This document shows positions 17,934-26,398 of a DNA stretch of 51,824 nt, one piece after another. The translations under genes and the position numbers were made by a program. Each line of letters starts with the position of its first letter. The stretch's first letter is position 1. A model generated the notes under the pieces. It saw nothing but the letters and a program-made list of their open reading frames with translations, searched no databases and was not told the DNA's origin. This DNA is from JAEUUM01 sp038326165 (GTDB taxonomy: Bacteria; Bacteroidota; Bacteroidia; Chitinophagales; Saprospiraceae): assembly GCA_038326165.1 (NCBI GenBank), contig JBBQJT010000018.1:1-51824 (forward strand). The letters are read 5' to 3'.

Positions 17934-18184
17934 AAACCCAAAAACCGCATTATCGAATATTGCCCTTTGAGTCGCACGAGTCAGAGGCTATCAGACTCTG
18001 AGCAAAGCTCCATTTGTAGACGAAAATCATTGATTTTTCGACTTTAAAGCCCTGATATTTAAAAATCGTCAGGGGATAAATCTCCTACGATTTTGATACG
18101 ACTGTAAGATTCGTCAGTCCAGACAAATATTTAGAACAACCAAAAATCTCGTGGATTTAGCGCCTAAAGCTGAATTTGGGTCAA
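17934..18184 (+). repeat. Structured dispersed repeat, copy A
   Basis: The core from 17996 (CTCTGAGCAAAGCTCC) to 18184 (GAATTTGGGTCAA) aligns base by base with 49412-49602, with roughly 80% identity by eye and few gaps. It contains several hairpins: GAGC-AAA-GCTC, CGAAAATCA-T-TGATTTTTCG, CCCTGA..TCAGGG and a 3' stem ATTTAGC..GCTGAAT. An outer inverted repeat TAAACCCAAA..TTTGGGTCAA suggests terminal repeats, degenerate in this copy. It occupies most of the 17812-18186 gap between sdaA and tatD. No reading frame is conserved between the copies. Confidence 0.85.
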
Positions 18185-18186
18185 TC

Positions 18187-18951
18187 CTAAAAGTCAAAAA
18201 CTTCCTTGGCGTTTAGAGTGGTTTTTCTAGCCACTTCATCTATAGATAATAGAAACATTTCAGATAGTTGTTGGGCTACTTGTAATAGATATGAAGGTTC
18301 ATTTCGTTTTCCACGGTAAGGTACTGGTGGCAGATAGGGCGCATCCGTTTCAAGTACTACTTTATCTAGTCCAATTTGGGATACAACTGCATCCAAGCCT
18401 GATTTCTTATAAGTCAATACACCTCCAATGCCAAGGTGGAAGCCCAAGTCTTTGATACGATTTGCTTGTTCTATTGTGCCACCGAAACAATGGAATATGC
18501 CCTTCAAACTCCCATCTTGTGCCAGTTCTACCATTTTGATGGTTTCGTCAGTAGCTTCCCGTGTATGCAAAATAATGGGTTTATTCATTTGCTTGGCCCA
18601 AGATAGTTGAATATTGAGGGCCTCCATCTGATTCTTTAAGCTGGTCTTATCCCAGTATAAATCAAGGCCACATTCACCGATTCCACACCATTCGCGAGAG
18701 TCAATATATTTTTCCATTTTGTTTAAGACTTTTAAAAAATCGTCTTTTACAGAACATGGATGCAAGCCCATCATAGCAATTGCTCGACCAGGAAAATCTT
18801 CTTCCATTTTAAGCATTGCAGGGATACTTTCGAGATCGATATTGGGCATAAAACATTTCTCAATCCCTTTTTCCAAGGCCCGTTCCATCATTTCGTGTCG
18901 ATCAGAATCAAATTCTGGCAGGTAAATATGTGTGTGCGTATCAATAAGCAT
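18187..18951 (-). CDS. tatD: TatD family metal-dependent hydrolase
   Basis: A 254-residue cytosolic TIM-barrel hydrolase of the TatD DNase family, with 3'-5' exonuclease activity in characterised members. Metal ligands are visible in order: LIDTHTHIY (H-x-H), GIGECGLD (glutamate), IILHTREA (histidine), GIFHCFGG (histidine) and LETDAPYL (aspartate). The start at 18951 (MLIDTHTH) is the family N-terminus; a second in-frame ATG lies two codons upstream. Its stop is almost adjacent to repeat copy A. It is divergent from rnhA. Confidence 0.92.
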   Translation of the reverse strand: MLIDTHTHIYLPEFDSDRHEMMERALEKGIEKCFMPNIDLESIPAMLKMEEDFPGRAIAMMGLHPCSVKDDFLKVLNKMEKYIDSREWCGIGECGLDLYWDKTSLKNQMEALNIQLSWAKQMNKPIILHTREATDETIKMVELAQDGSLKGIFHCFGGTIEQANRIKDLGFHLGIGGVLTYKKSGLDAVVSQIGLDKVVLETDAPYLPPVPYRGKRNEPSYLLQVAQQLSEMFLLSIDEVARKTTLNAKEVFDF

Positions 18952-19009
18952 GCGCATGAAACGTCAAAAACCATTTCATGTTTATGCTTTGACATAAAAT
19001 TCTTGTGGC

Positions 19010-19017
19010 TAACTTTG
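19010..19017 (+). promoter_or_regulatory. -7 promoter box TAACTTTG of rnhA, close to the ATG
   Basis: A full match to TAnnTTTG with only five bases (CAACG) before the ATG at 19023. A transcript from this box would start at or within a few bases of the start codon, giving a leaderless or nearly leaderless mRNA. Confidence 0.6.
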
Positions 19018-19022
19018 CAACG

Positions 19023-19658
19023 ATGGCTAAAGCAAAGCAAAAATTTTATGTGGTATGGAAAGGAGTTAAGCCTGGAATATACACAGATTGGGACAATTGC
19101 AAAAATCAAGTATTCGGATTTGAAGGAGCAGTTTACAAGTCTTTCTTAACAAAAGCAGAGGCTGAGGATGCATTTAGAAAGAATCCTTATACGGTCTTAA
19201 AAAAAACAAACGTTCCAAGTGGAACCCAAGGCAAGCTCATAACTGGTCAAATTATTACACCTTCTTGGTCGGTAGATGCAGCTTGTAGTGGAAATCCTGG
19301 GATCATGGAATACCGAGGCGTTGATACTGCCGACAAAACAGAAAAATTTCATTCAACCAAATATCAGGAAGGAACCAATAACATCGGTGAATTCCTAGCT
19401 ATTGTCCATGCTTTGTCTTTGCTCAAACGCAAAGGAATGGACACGCTACCCATATACTCTGATTCCATGACCGCTATTGCATGGGTCAGAAATAAAAAGG
19501 CTAAAACTGAATTGGAACACAATCACAGAACGGCTGAATTGCATGAAATGATTGAAAGAGCCGAGGCATGGCTCAAGGCCAATTCATGGCAAAACCCCAT
19601 TTACAAATGGGAAACAAAAGTATGGGGTGAAATACCGGCAGACTTTGGGAGAAAATAA
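19023..19658 (+). CDS. rnhA: Ribonuclease HI with N-terminal viroplasmin/hybrid-binding domain
   Basis: Cleaves the RNA strand of RNA-DNA hybrids. The 211 residues comprise a hybrid-binding (viroplasmin-like) domain at about 5-50, with KFYVVWKGVKPGIYTDWDNC and GFEGAVYKSF, and an RNase H domain from about 75. Its carboxylates are the aspartate in SVDAACSGNPG, the glutamate in NNIGEFLAIVHAL, the aspartate in IYSDSMTAIAW and the final aspartate in EIPADFGRK. An in-frame GTG at 19005 lies inside the promoter box, which favours the ATG at 19023. Confidence 0.92.
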   Translation: MAKAKQKFYVVWKGVKPGIYTDWDNCKNQVFGFEGAVYKSFLTKAEAEDAFRKNPYTVLKKTNVPSGTQGKLITGQIITPSWSVDAACSGNPGIMEYRGVDTADKTEKFHSTKYQEGTNNIGEFLAIVHALSLLKRKGMDTLPIYSDSMTAIAWVRNKKAKTELEHNHRTAELHEMIERAEAWLKANSWQNPIYKWETKVWGEIPADFGRK

Positions 19659-19717
19659 GTCCTTTAGCAATACGTTTAGTTTTTCTTTTAAAGACATTCC
19701 TTCTGTAAAATAAGTTC

Positions 19718-19725
19718 TAACTTTG
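19718..19725 (+). promoter_or_regulatory. -7 promoter box TAACTTTG of the LptF/G-like gene
   Basis: A full TAnnTTTG match ending four bases (CCGT) before the ATG at 19730, the same arrangement as at rnhA, rluF and the Fnr-type gene. Confidence 0.6.
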
Positions 19726-19729
19726 CCGT

Positions 19730-21259
19730 ATGTTAAAACAGCTGGACAAGCTTTTAATCAAAAGTTTTTTTGGACCCTTTATTGTCGCATTCGGTATTGC
19801 AGTATTTGTGCTAATGATGCAATTTGTATGGGTTTACATTGACGAATTACTTGGTAAAGGAATAGGGATTTTCACAATCACAGAACTCCTTGGCTACCTA
19901 AGTATCTCCCGGATTCCTATGGCTCTTCCAATAGCAGTTTTGATCTCCACAGTGATGGTAATGGGCAACTTAGCTGAAAAGTATGAACTATCCAGCTTCA
20001 AATCATGCGGGATTTCATTACTCAGAGTGATGTTACCATTGATTATCATCATGAGTTTTGTAGCAGGCTTCTCCTACTTCTGCTCCAACACGTTGATACC
20101 AATTGCAAATCTGAAGTTCGGAAGCAGATTGTACGACATACGCAGACAAAAACCTGCATTGAGTTTAGAGGAAGGAGTATTCAATGATGATTTTCAAGAT
20201 TTTGTTATCAGAATCAAAAACAAAGGGAAAGACAATCAAACCATAAATAATGTACTGATATACAATTCTTTGGATAATTATGACAACCTCAATCAAATAG
20301 TAGCTGAGGACGGTAAGATGTACACCACCGATGACAAACAATATCTGGTACTCCGCCTTAATAATGGAACCCAATACCAAGAAGTTCAAAGTTCCAACCG
20401 AGAAAATGAAAAATATCCCTTTGTAAGGACAAAATTTTCAAGCTGGCAAAAGGTTTACGATTTGAAAGAATTTGAAATCAATAAAACGGATGAGAACCTT
20501 TTCAAGTCGCACCAAATGATGCTTTCTCAAAATCAACTGATTTATAAAATAGACAGTATTGAAAAACGAATTGCTGAAAGACGCATTGGAGGCAATGAGA
20601 TATTCACCAGGTATTTCACTTCAATATATAAAAAGAAGCCTAAAAGTGATACAGTTTCAGTGATGCGACAATTTCCCAATGTTGCAATGCCAAAAATGAA
20701 TAAACAGGTCAATTTTCCTGCTCCATTGTTGCAGCGCAAAGAAGATGTTGCTCAAGCCAAAAACTTGTTGGCAACATTTCAAGACAATGACCGTGCAGTA
20801 TTAATGACAAGAGCTAAAGCATCAGCACGAAGTGTTCAAAGCGAATTGCTTTCATTGGAAAGTTCTGTACAAAGAACCTATAAAGCAAGAAATCTACATC
20901 AGCTTGAATTACACGTCAAATTCAGCATTGCCTTTATTTGCATCTTATTCGTATTCATAGGTGCGCCTATGGGCGCAATTGTTAGAAAGGGAGGATTTGG
21001 TTTTCCGCTTTTGATCTCGATTGTTTATTTCATGGTATTTATTGTATTGAGTATTCTTTGTAAAAATCTTACTGAAGAATTAGTGATTGACGGAGTAACT
21101 GCAGCTTGGATGCCTGTTATGGTCCTTTCACCAATAGCCATAATATTGACTTACAAGGCTATGAACGATTCGTCATTCTTTGATACAACCAGAATCAGTA
21201 ATTTCTTAGCAAGAATAATTTCCAGATTCAACAGAAAAAAACAGGCAGTAAATGCATGA
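19730..21259 (+). CDS. LptF/LptG family lipopolysaccharide export permease
   Basis: A 509-residue YjgP/YjgQ-type inner-membrane protein. Three N-terminal membrane segments (about 13-35, 55-80, 98-120) and three C-terminal ones (about 395-475) flank a periplasmic beta-jellyroll region (VFNDDFQDFVIRIKNKG). With LptB it extracts LPS from the inner membrane. It is longer than E. coli LptF/G (about 360 residues) because of a charged, helix-rich insert at roughly 250-390, common in Bacteroidota homologues. It overlaps the PAP2 gene by 8 nt. Whether it is LptF or LptG cannot be decided. Confidence 0.88.
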   Translation: MLKQLDKLLIKSFFGPFIVAFGIAVFVLMMQFVWVYIDELLGKGIGIFTITELLGYLSISRIPMALPIAVLISTVMVMGNLAEKYELSSFKSCGISLLRVMLPLIIIMSFVAGFSYFCSNTLIPIANLKFGSRLYDIRRQKPALSLEEGVFNDDFQDFVIRIKNKGKDNQTINNVLIYNSLDNYDNLNQIVAEDGKMYTTDDKQYLVLRLNNGTQYQEVQSSNRENEKYPFVRTKFSSWQKVYDLKEFEINKTDENLFKSHQMMLSQNQLIYKIDSIEKRIAERRIGGNEIFTRYFTSIYKKKPKSDTVSVMRQFPNVAMPKMNKQVNFPAPLLQRKEDVAQAKNLLATFQDNDRAVLMTRAKASARSVQSELLSLESSVQRTYKARNLHQLELHVKFSIAFICILFVFIGAPMGAIVRKGGFGFPLLISIVYFMVFIVLSILCKNLTEELVIDGVTAAWMPVMVLSPIAIILTYKAMNDSSFFDTTRISNFLARIISRFNRKKQAVNA

Positions 21260-21872
21260 ATTTAAACGTTACTGGGGATTCATTCTTGGATTTGCTTTAT
21301 TTGTCACCTTCGCATTTTGGACGATTCTAAATTTTACGCAGGGACAGGAAATAATATGGTTCAACAATCTATGGACCTTGAGACAAGTGAGCTATTGGGC
21401 ATGGATCACTAAATTAGGAGAGTGGCACTCTTATGTTGCAGTTATTCTATTCTTTATAATTGTTAAGCAGCCCAAAAAGTCACTATTGATTCTTGTTTCG
21501 GGAGTATTTACCTTGTTCATCAATGCCGGGTTAAAAAATTTATTTTATGAACCAAGGCCTGCTCAATATTTTAGCAAGATGAATTTATTGAGTTCAATAA
21601 ATATTCCAGAAGGGATGCATTTGAATCATGGTTTCAGTTCCTTTCCTTCAGGACACACCACGGCAGCCTACGTTTTATTTGTTTTGTTGGCACTCAGCTA
21701 CCCCAATAGATGTTGGTTTCAAATAATTATCATGATTTTGGCTGGCGTTGTTGGCGTTAGCAGAATGATCTTGGCCCAACACTACATTGAAGATACCTTG
21801 GCAGGAGCTTTGTTGGGGCTATATATTGGGCTGCTGTGTCATAAAATATGGGAAGTTGTTTTTGGTAAGTAA
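21252..21872 (+). CDS. PAP2 superfamily membrane phosphatase
   Basis: A 206-residue inner-membrane protein with five to six hydrophobic segments and the three PAP2 phosphatase motifs: KNLFYEPRPAQ (K-x6-RP), SSFPSGHTTAA (PSGH) and SRMILAQHYIEDT (SR-x5-H-x3-D). Members dephosphorylate lipid phosphates such as phosphatidic acid, undecaprenyl pyrophosphate or lipid A. Overlap with the LPS permease gene suggests an envelope lipid role, perhaps lipid A modification; this is inferred from context. Confidence 0.9.
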   Translation: MHEFKRYWGFILGFALFVTFAFWTILNFTQGQEIIWFNNLWTLRQVSYWAWITKLGEWHSYVAVILFFIIVKQPKKSLLILVSGVFTLFINAGLKNLFYEPRPAQYFSKMNLLSSINIPEGMHLNHGFSSFPSGHTTAAYVLFVLLALSYPNRCWFQIIIMILAGVVGVSRMILAQHYIEDTLAGALLGLYIGLLCHKIWEVVFGK

Positions 21873-21903
21873 AATTCTAGAACAACATATTCCAGAAAAT
21901 TAC

Positions 21904-21911
21904 TACTTTTG
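21904..21911 (+). promoter_or_regulatory. -7 promoter box TACTTTTG upstream of the giant secreted protein gene
   Basis: A full TAnnTTTG match 36 nt before the preferred ATG at 21948. It supports that start over the TTG at 21909, which lies inside the box. Confidence 0.5.
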
Positions 21912-21947
21912 AGCAGCTTGAATTACATTCATTATTTAATCTCATAT

Positions 21948-24900
21948 ATGAGAAACATAGTACTATTAGCCTTATGCTTGATTTTTACTGGGGTATTAGC
22001 TGCTCAGCCAGCTTATGACAATTGCCCTGCTTTCAGTGTTGGAGTTGCTCCCTTTTGCGATACCAGCCAATATTTTAACAACGTCAATGCTACCACTTCT
22101 AATATTGGTGCTTTTAATGTACCCCCATGTTTTAAGGGAGGTGATCTCAGCAGGGACGTTTTTATTTCATTTGTAGCAAGTGATACTATTCTTGACTACG
22201 TCATCACAGTTTTTGGTAAAAAAGATGGTGCAACAGCTGCCATGAAATATCCTGAAATTGCACTTTATCGAGGAGATTGTGCTGTTGATGAACTTGCCTT
22301 GATTCTCTGCGCAAGTTGGAACAACACCTCTGATACTAGTGTGGTGCTAAATGCCAATGGCCTAACGCCAGGTGCCACCTACTACATGCGTATTCACGAC
22401 AACAAAAATGATGGCTCGAACAATGAAGGTTCTTTTGTTCTGTGCATAAAAGAGAAAGAGAAAATAACGAACATTATCAATGGTTTCTCCAACGCATGCA
22501 GCGGAAAACTTGTTGACGACGGAGGTCCAAATGGAGACTATTCAGCCGACAAGAGTTATTTTTATACCATTTGCCCTTCAGGATTGGTTGGATGTATTGA
22601 GTTTACTTTCGATTATTATAGTATAGATGCTGGGTTTGATGTTATTACAATCTACAACGGAGATACAAAGTCAGATCCTATTTTAGCTACCTTGAGTGGT
22701 AATTCATTTCCCGACCAAGGAGGCGGAGCTGTATGTTACAAAGTTCAAGCCAATAGCGGATGTATTTCCATCGCATTTGAAGCTGACAGCGACCAAGAAT
22801 TTGAAGGATTTTTGGGTTCTTGGCAATGCAGTGCAGCACCATGTGAACTTCCTGATGTAATAGGAATAACTCCTACAGCCACTGACGCTCAAATCATCAG
22901 TGCGGTTTCAACACCTCAAACGACTGTAACAATTGATACGATTATTTGTGCACAAGGAGCTTATGGAACTTTTACAGCAACTGATAATTCTATGTTAGGC
23001 CTCTCCAAGGGCTTGATATTGACTTCAGGAGGTGCAATCAATGCAATAGGGCCCAACAATATTGGTTCAGCTACCATCTCCAATGGAGGATTAGGCGACA
23101 AGGACCTTGATCAAATTTCACTTGCAAGTGGCAATTTCTCTGCATCAAATGACGCATGCATAGTTGAATTGGATGTTTTTTCTGCAACTGATGAACTAGC
23201 CTTTGAATATATATTTGGGTCTGAAGAATATCCAGAATTTGTAGGAAGTAGCTTCAATGATATTTTTGCATTCTTGATATCAGGACCAGGCATAATAGGA
23301 GACCCGCTCCTAAACAATCAGAAAAATATCGCAGTTCTCCCTGATGGTTTAACTCCTACCCAGATCAATTCAGTCAACAATAACCTAAATTGGGAGTATT
23401 ACAGAAACAACATAGGAGGTCAGTCAATTCAGTATGACGGACTTACATCTGACTTCAAGGGTGTTAAAAAGAGCTTGACAGCTAAATCTAAAGTAACTCC
23501 ATGCAACACATACCATTTAAAATTGGCTATTGCGGATAGAGGCGACTTTTCATATGATTCTGGCGTATTTATTTCAGATCTAAAGGGTGGCTCAGTTGAT
23601 TTGAATTTCGTTTCAAATTCAAATATTAACTACATGATAGAATCGTGTACAGGCACAGATGAGATTGCTTTGAATCTTTCGAACGTATTGGACAAAGCGG
23701 TCACTTATAACATTGTGATTGGTGGAACAGCAACCAAAAACATAGATTACACCACCAATATCCCAACTACAATAACTCTTCAACCTGGCGAAACCATCAA
23801 ATCTTTTAATATTTCACCACTTATGGATGGATTGAATGAAGGAACCGAAACAATTACCATCTCACTAACCAACAACTTTGGTTGCGGTACGATAACATAC
23901 ACCACATTGTCCATAAACTTAGCCGATGAGCCATTTGCTGAAATTAATGCTGGTATTGATAGTATTTATTATTGTATTGGAGGAAAAATAAACCTTAATG
24001 TTACTGGCTGCCAAACCTATTTCTGGCAACCGATTTCAATAATGGATAATTTTGAAAGTCCGACACCAATTGCAACACCAACTGGAAATGGATATATCTT
24101 CGTTACTGGACAAGTTGGGACTTGTACTGCCAAAGATTCAGTCTATGCTGTAGAAATAGATCCTAAAATTGACATTATCGTTGATGGAAGTACGACCATT
24201 TGTGAAGGGAAAAGCTTGAAATTAACTGCTGTAAATAATACAAAAAATCAAGGTTTTTCATGGTTCCCGCCATTGGGACTTTCAAGTACCAAATTAACAA
24301 ACATTACTGCCGCACCTTTGGTTACAACCAAGTATTATGCTCAGATTAATTTGTCAGGTTGTATTGTGAGAGATTCTGTAACCATACAAGTCGATCCTTT
24401 TGATTTTCCAGTGATTTTTAACGACACAGTAAAATTATGTGAAACCTATCCTGTACAATTAGCGCAGAGCTTATTCTTTGGAACAACTCAGTATCAATGG
24501 ACTCCTGCACTTTATTTATCCGATCCCACATTCTCAGGCGCAATTGCTACACCCGAACAAGATATTTTATATACCCTAATTGCTACAAGTCAAAATGGTT
24601 TTTGTGCAGACACTGCTACCGTATTCGTTGACGTAATTGAAGCAGATGTAGATATCTTAAACGAAGGAATAGAAAAAGACACTTTTAAACTGTGCTTGGG
24701 AGATAGCTTATTGCTGAATACCTCCCAAAATCCAGAACTTGGATCTATTGATTGGTCTCCAAAGAATTCTACAATAGTAATAATTGGCAAAACTGCAATT
24801 GTTAAACCTACGCAATCAGGATGGTATGTTTCAAAATTAACCACCTCCCAATGTGTTGTTTATGACTCAGTATATGTGCAAGTAGATTCTTTACCTCTCA

Positions 24901-26366
24901 ATATGACAATTTCCCCAATGGATACTACCGTCTGTCAGGGAAGTATAGTCGTGTTAAAAAGTACAACCTACGAGCAAGGTAATTTCCCAAATTTAATATT
25001 TAACTGGGAACCAACATTTGATGCAAGAACACCAGATTCGCTCTACAATATAGTCATAGAAGCCAATGCCAGTTATATCTATCAAAGAATTGCTGTATCA
25101 GGAGCTTGTGTGCAAATAGACACTTCTAACGTCACGGTGATACCTACTAACTTATTGACCGTAGTTCCGCAAAATCCACAAATATGCCCAGGAGGTTCCA
25201 TTGAACTTACTGCAAGTGGCCCTGGTGCCGTAGAATATACTTGGGATCCTGCTACAGGACTCAATACTGCCAGTGGACCTGTTGTTATTGCGACGCTGAA
25301 TGTATCTACCACTTTTACAGTATCCGCTGAAGTAGAGGGTTGTCCTGTACAAGGTTCAGTGACTGTTAATGTACCTGGATTGCCGAATATCAACTTTCCG
25401 AATGATAATATTTTGTGCCTCGGCGAAAGTATTGTGCTAAATTCCAACCCAGATCCGAATTGGATCTACAGCTGGGTGAGCACAGACCCTGCTTTTGGAA
25501 CTTCCACTGATCCGACACCATCCGCATCTCCACTTACAGCAGCCACCTATTATGTGACCATTACAAATGCGCTTGGCTGTGTTGCTGGGTATGAATTTTT
25601 TGTAAATGTTGTTCCTGTGCCAACCCTTACGGTTACAGACGATATAACAATATGCGATGGAAATTCGGTGAGTTTATTTGCAGTCTCCAATAATACCGGA
25701 CTGTACACATGGTCAACAGGATCCAACTCTGGTGAAATAACTGTTGCCCCAAATACAACTACAGAATATACCGTTTCTTTTGTTGACGGAAATGGCTGTG
25801 GAGCTAAAACTGATACGGTTAAAGTAACCGTAGTTCCAATACCACTTGTCACAATTATTGCAACACCTGATACATTAGATATTAGTCAGGGAAGTACAGT
25901 GACCCTACAAGCAGTACTAACCAATCCTTCGGTCAATGTGACATACCAATGGTTCTATCAAGGACAATCGATGAATCTGACAACGCCTTCAATCACTGTA
26001 AAACCGCTTGAATCGACAAGCGTTTATTTGGTAATCGCAACAGATCCCAATGGTTGTAAAAGTACTTTTGAAATAGTTTTCCAAGTGACCGCACCTGAAT
26101 TTAAAATTCCGAATGTTTTCACTCCAAATGGTGATATGAAAAATGATGTATTCCTCACTTTTGTGAAAGGTGATAATTTGAACATCAAACAAGTTAAAGT
26201 CTTTGACAGATGGGGTAAAATAGCTTTTGAGGCAGACAGTAATTTACCTTGGGATGGCAATATTAATGGGACCCCTGCTCCATCAGATGTATATGTCTAT
26301 TGGATTGTTATTCAAACACCAACGGGTGAACAAGTTTTGCGCGGTGACATTTCATTGATCAGATAG
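21948..26366 (+). CDS. Giant T9SS-secreted protein with choice-of-anchor L and type B sorting domain
   Basis: A 1472-residue exported protein. The signal peptide is MRNIVLLALCLIFTGVLAAQ. At about 185-295 lies a CUB-like domain with paired cysteines and the motif FDVITIYNGD. At about 330-560 lies a choice-of-anchor L domain (ILTSGGA, FEYIFGSEEYPEFVGSSFND). A Calx-beta-like segment and repeated PKD/Ig-like modules, each with a cysteine early (TTICEGKSLKLTA, NILCLGESIVLNS, ITICDGNSVSLFA), fill 590-1370. The end (IPNVFTPNGDMKNDVF, KVFDRWGK, NLPWDGNINGTPAPSDVYVY) is the gliding-motility-associated type B sorting domain, so it is sent through the type IX system to the surface. Probably an adhesin-like protein; ligand unknown. 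Confidence 0.88.
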   Translation: MRNIVLLALCLIFTGVLAAQPAYDNCPAFSVGVAPFCDTSQYFNNVNATTSNIGAFNVPPCFKGGDLSRDVFISFVASDTILDYVITVFGKKDGATAAMKYPEIALYRGDCAVDELALILCASWNNTSDTSVVLNANGLTPGATYYMRIHDNKNDGSNNEGSFVLCIKEKEKITNIINGFSNACSGKLVDDGGPNGDYSADKSYFYTICPSGLVGCIEFTFDYYSIDAGFDVITIYNGDTKSDPILATLSGNSFPDQGGGAVCYKVQANSGCISIAFEADSDQEFEGFLGSWQCSAAPCELPDVIGITPTATDAQIISAVSTPQTTVTIDTIICAQGAYGTFTATDNSMLGLSKGLILTSGGAINAIGPNNIGSATISNGGLGDKDLDQISLASGNFSASNDACIVELDVFSATDELAFEYIFGSEEYPEFVGSSFNDIFAFLISGPGIIGDPLLNNQKNIAVLPDGLTPTQINSVNNNLNWEYYRNNIGGQSIQYDGLTSDFKGVKKSLTAKSKVTPCNTYHLKLAIADRGDFSYDSGVFISDLKGGSVDLNFVSNSNINYMIESCTGTDEIALNLSNVLDKAVTYNIVIGGTATKNIDYTTNIPTTITLQPGETIKSFNISPLMDGLNEGTETITISLTNNFGCGTITYTTLSINLADEPFAEINAGIDSIYYCIGGKINLNVTGCQTYFWQPISIMDNFESPTPIATPTGNGYIFVTGQVGTCTAKDSVYAVEIDPKIDIIVDGSTTICEGKSLKLTAVNNTKNQGFSWFPPLGLSSTKLTNITAAPLVTTKYYAQINLSGCIVRDSVTIQVDPFDFPVIFNDTVKLCETYPVQLAQSLFFGTTQYQWTPALYLSDPTFSGAIATPEQDILYTLIATSQNGFCADTATVFVDVIEADVDILNEGIEKDTFKLCLGDSLLLNTSQNPELGSIDWSPKNSTIVIIGKTAIVKPTQSGWYVSKLTTSQCVVYDSVYVQVDSLPLNMTISPMDTTVCQGSIVVLKSTTYEQGNFPNLIFNWEPTFDARTPDSLYNIVIEANASYIYQRIAVSGACVQIDTSNVTVIPTNLLTVVPQNPQICPGGSIELTASGPGAVEYTWDPATGLNTASGPVVIATLNVSTTFTVSAEVEGCPVQGSVTVNVPGLPNINFPNDNILCLGESIVLNSNPDPNWIYSWVSTDPAFGTSTDPTPSASPLTAATYYVTITNALGCVAGYEFFVNVVPVPTLTVTDDITICDGNSVSLFAVSNNTGLYTWSTGSNSGEITVAPNTTTEYTVSFVDGNGCGAKTDTVKVTVVPIPLVTIIATPDTLDISQGSTVTLQAVLTNPSVNVTYQWFYQGQSMNLTTPSITVKPLESTSVYLVIATDPNGCKSTFEIVFQVTAPEFKIPNVFTPNGDMKNDVFLTFVKGDNLNIKQVKVFDRWGKIAFEADSNLPWDGNINGTPAPSDVYVYWIVIQTPTGEQVLRGDISLIR

Positions 26367-26398
26367 TTTAACCGCTACTTGAAAAGTTAAAAAATTTA

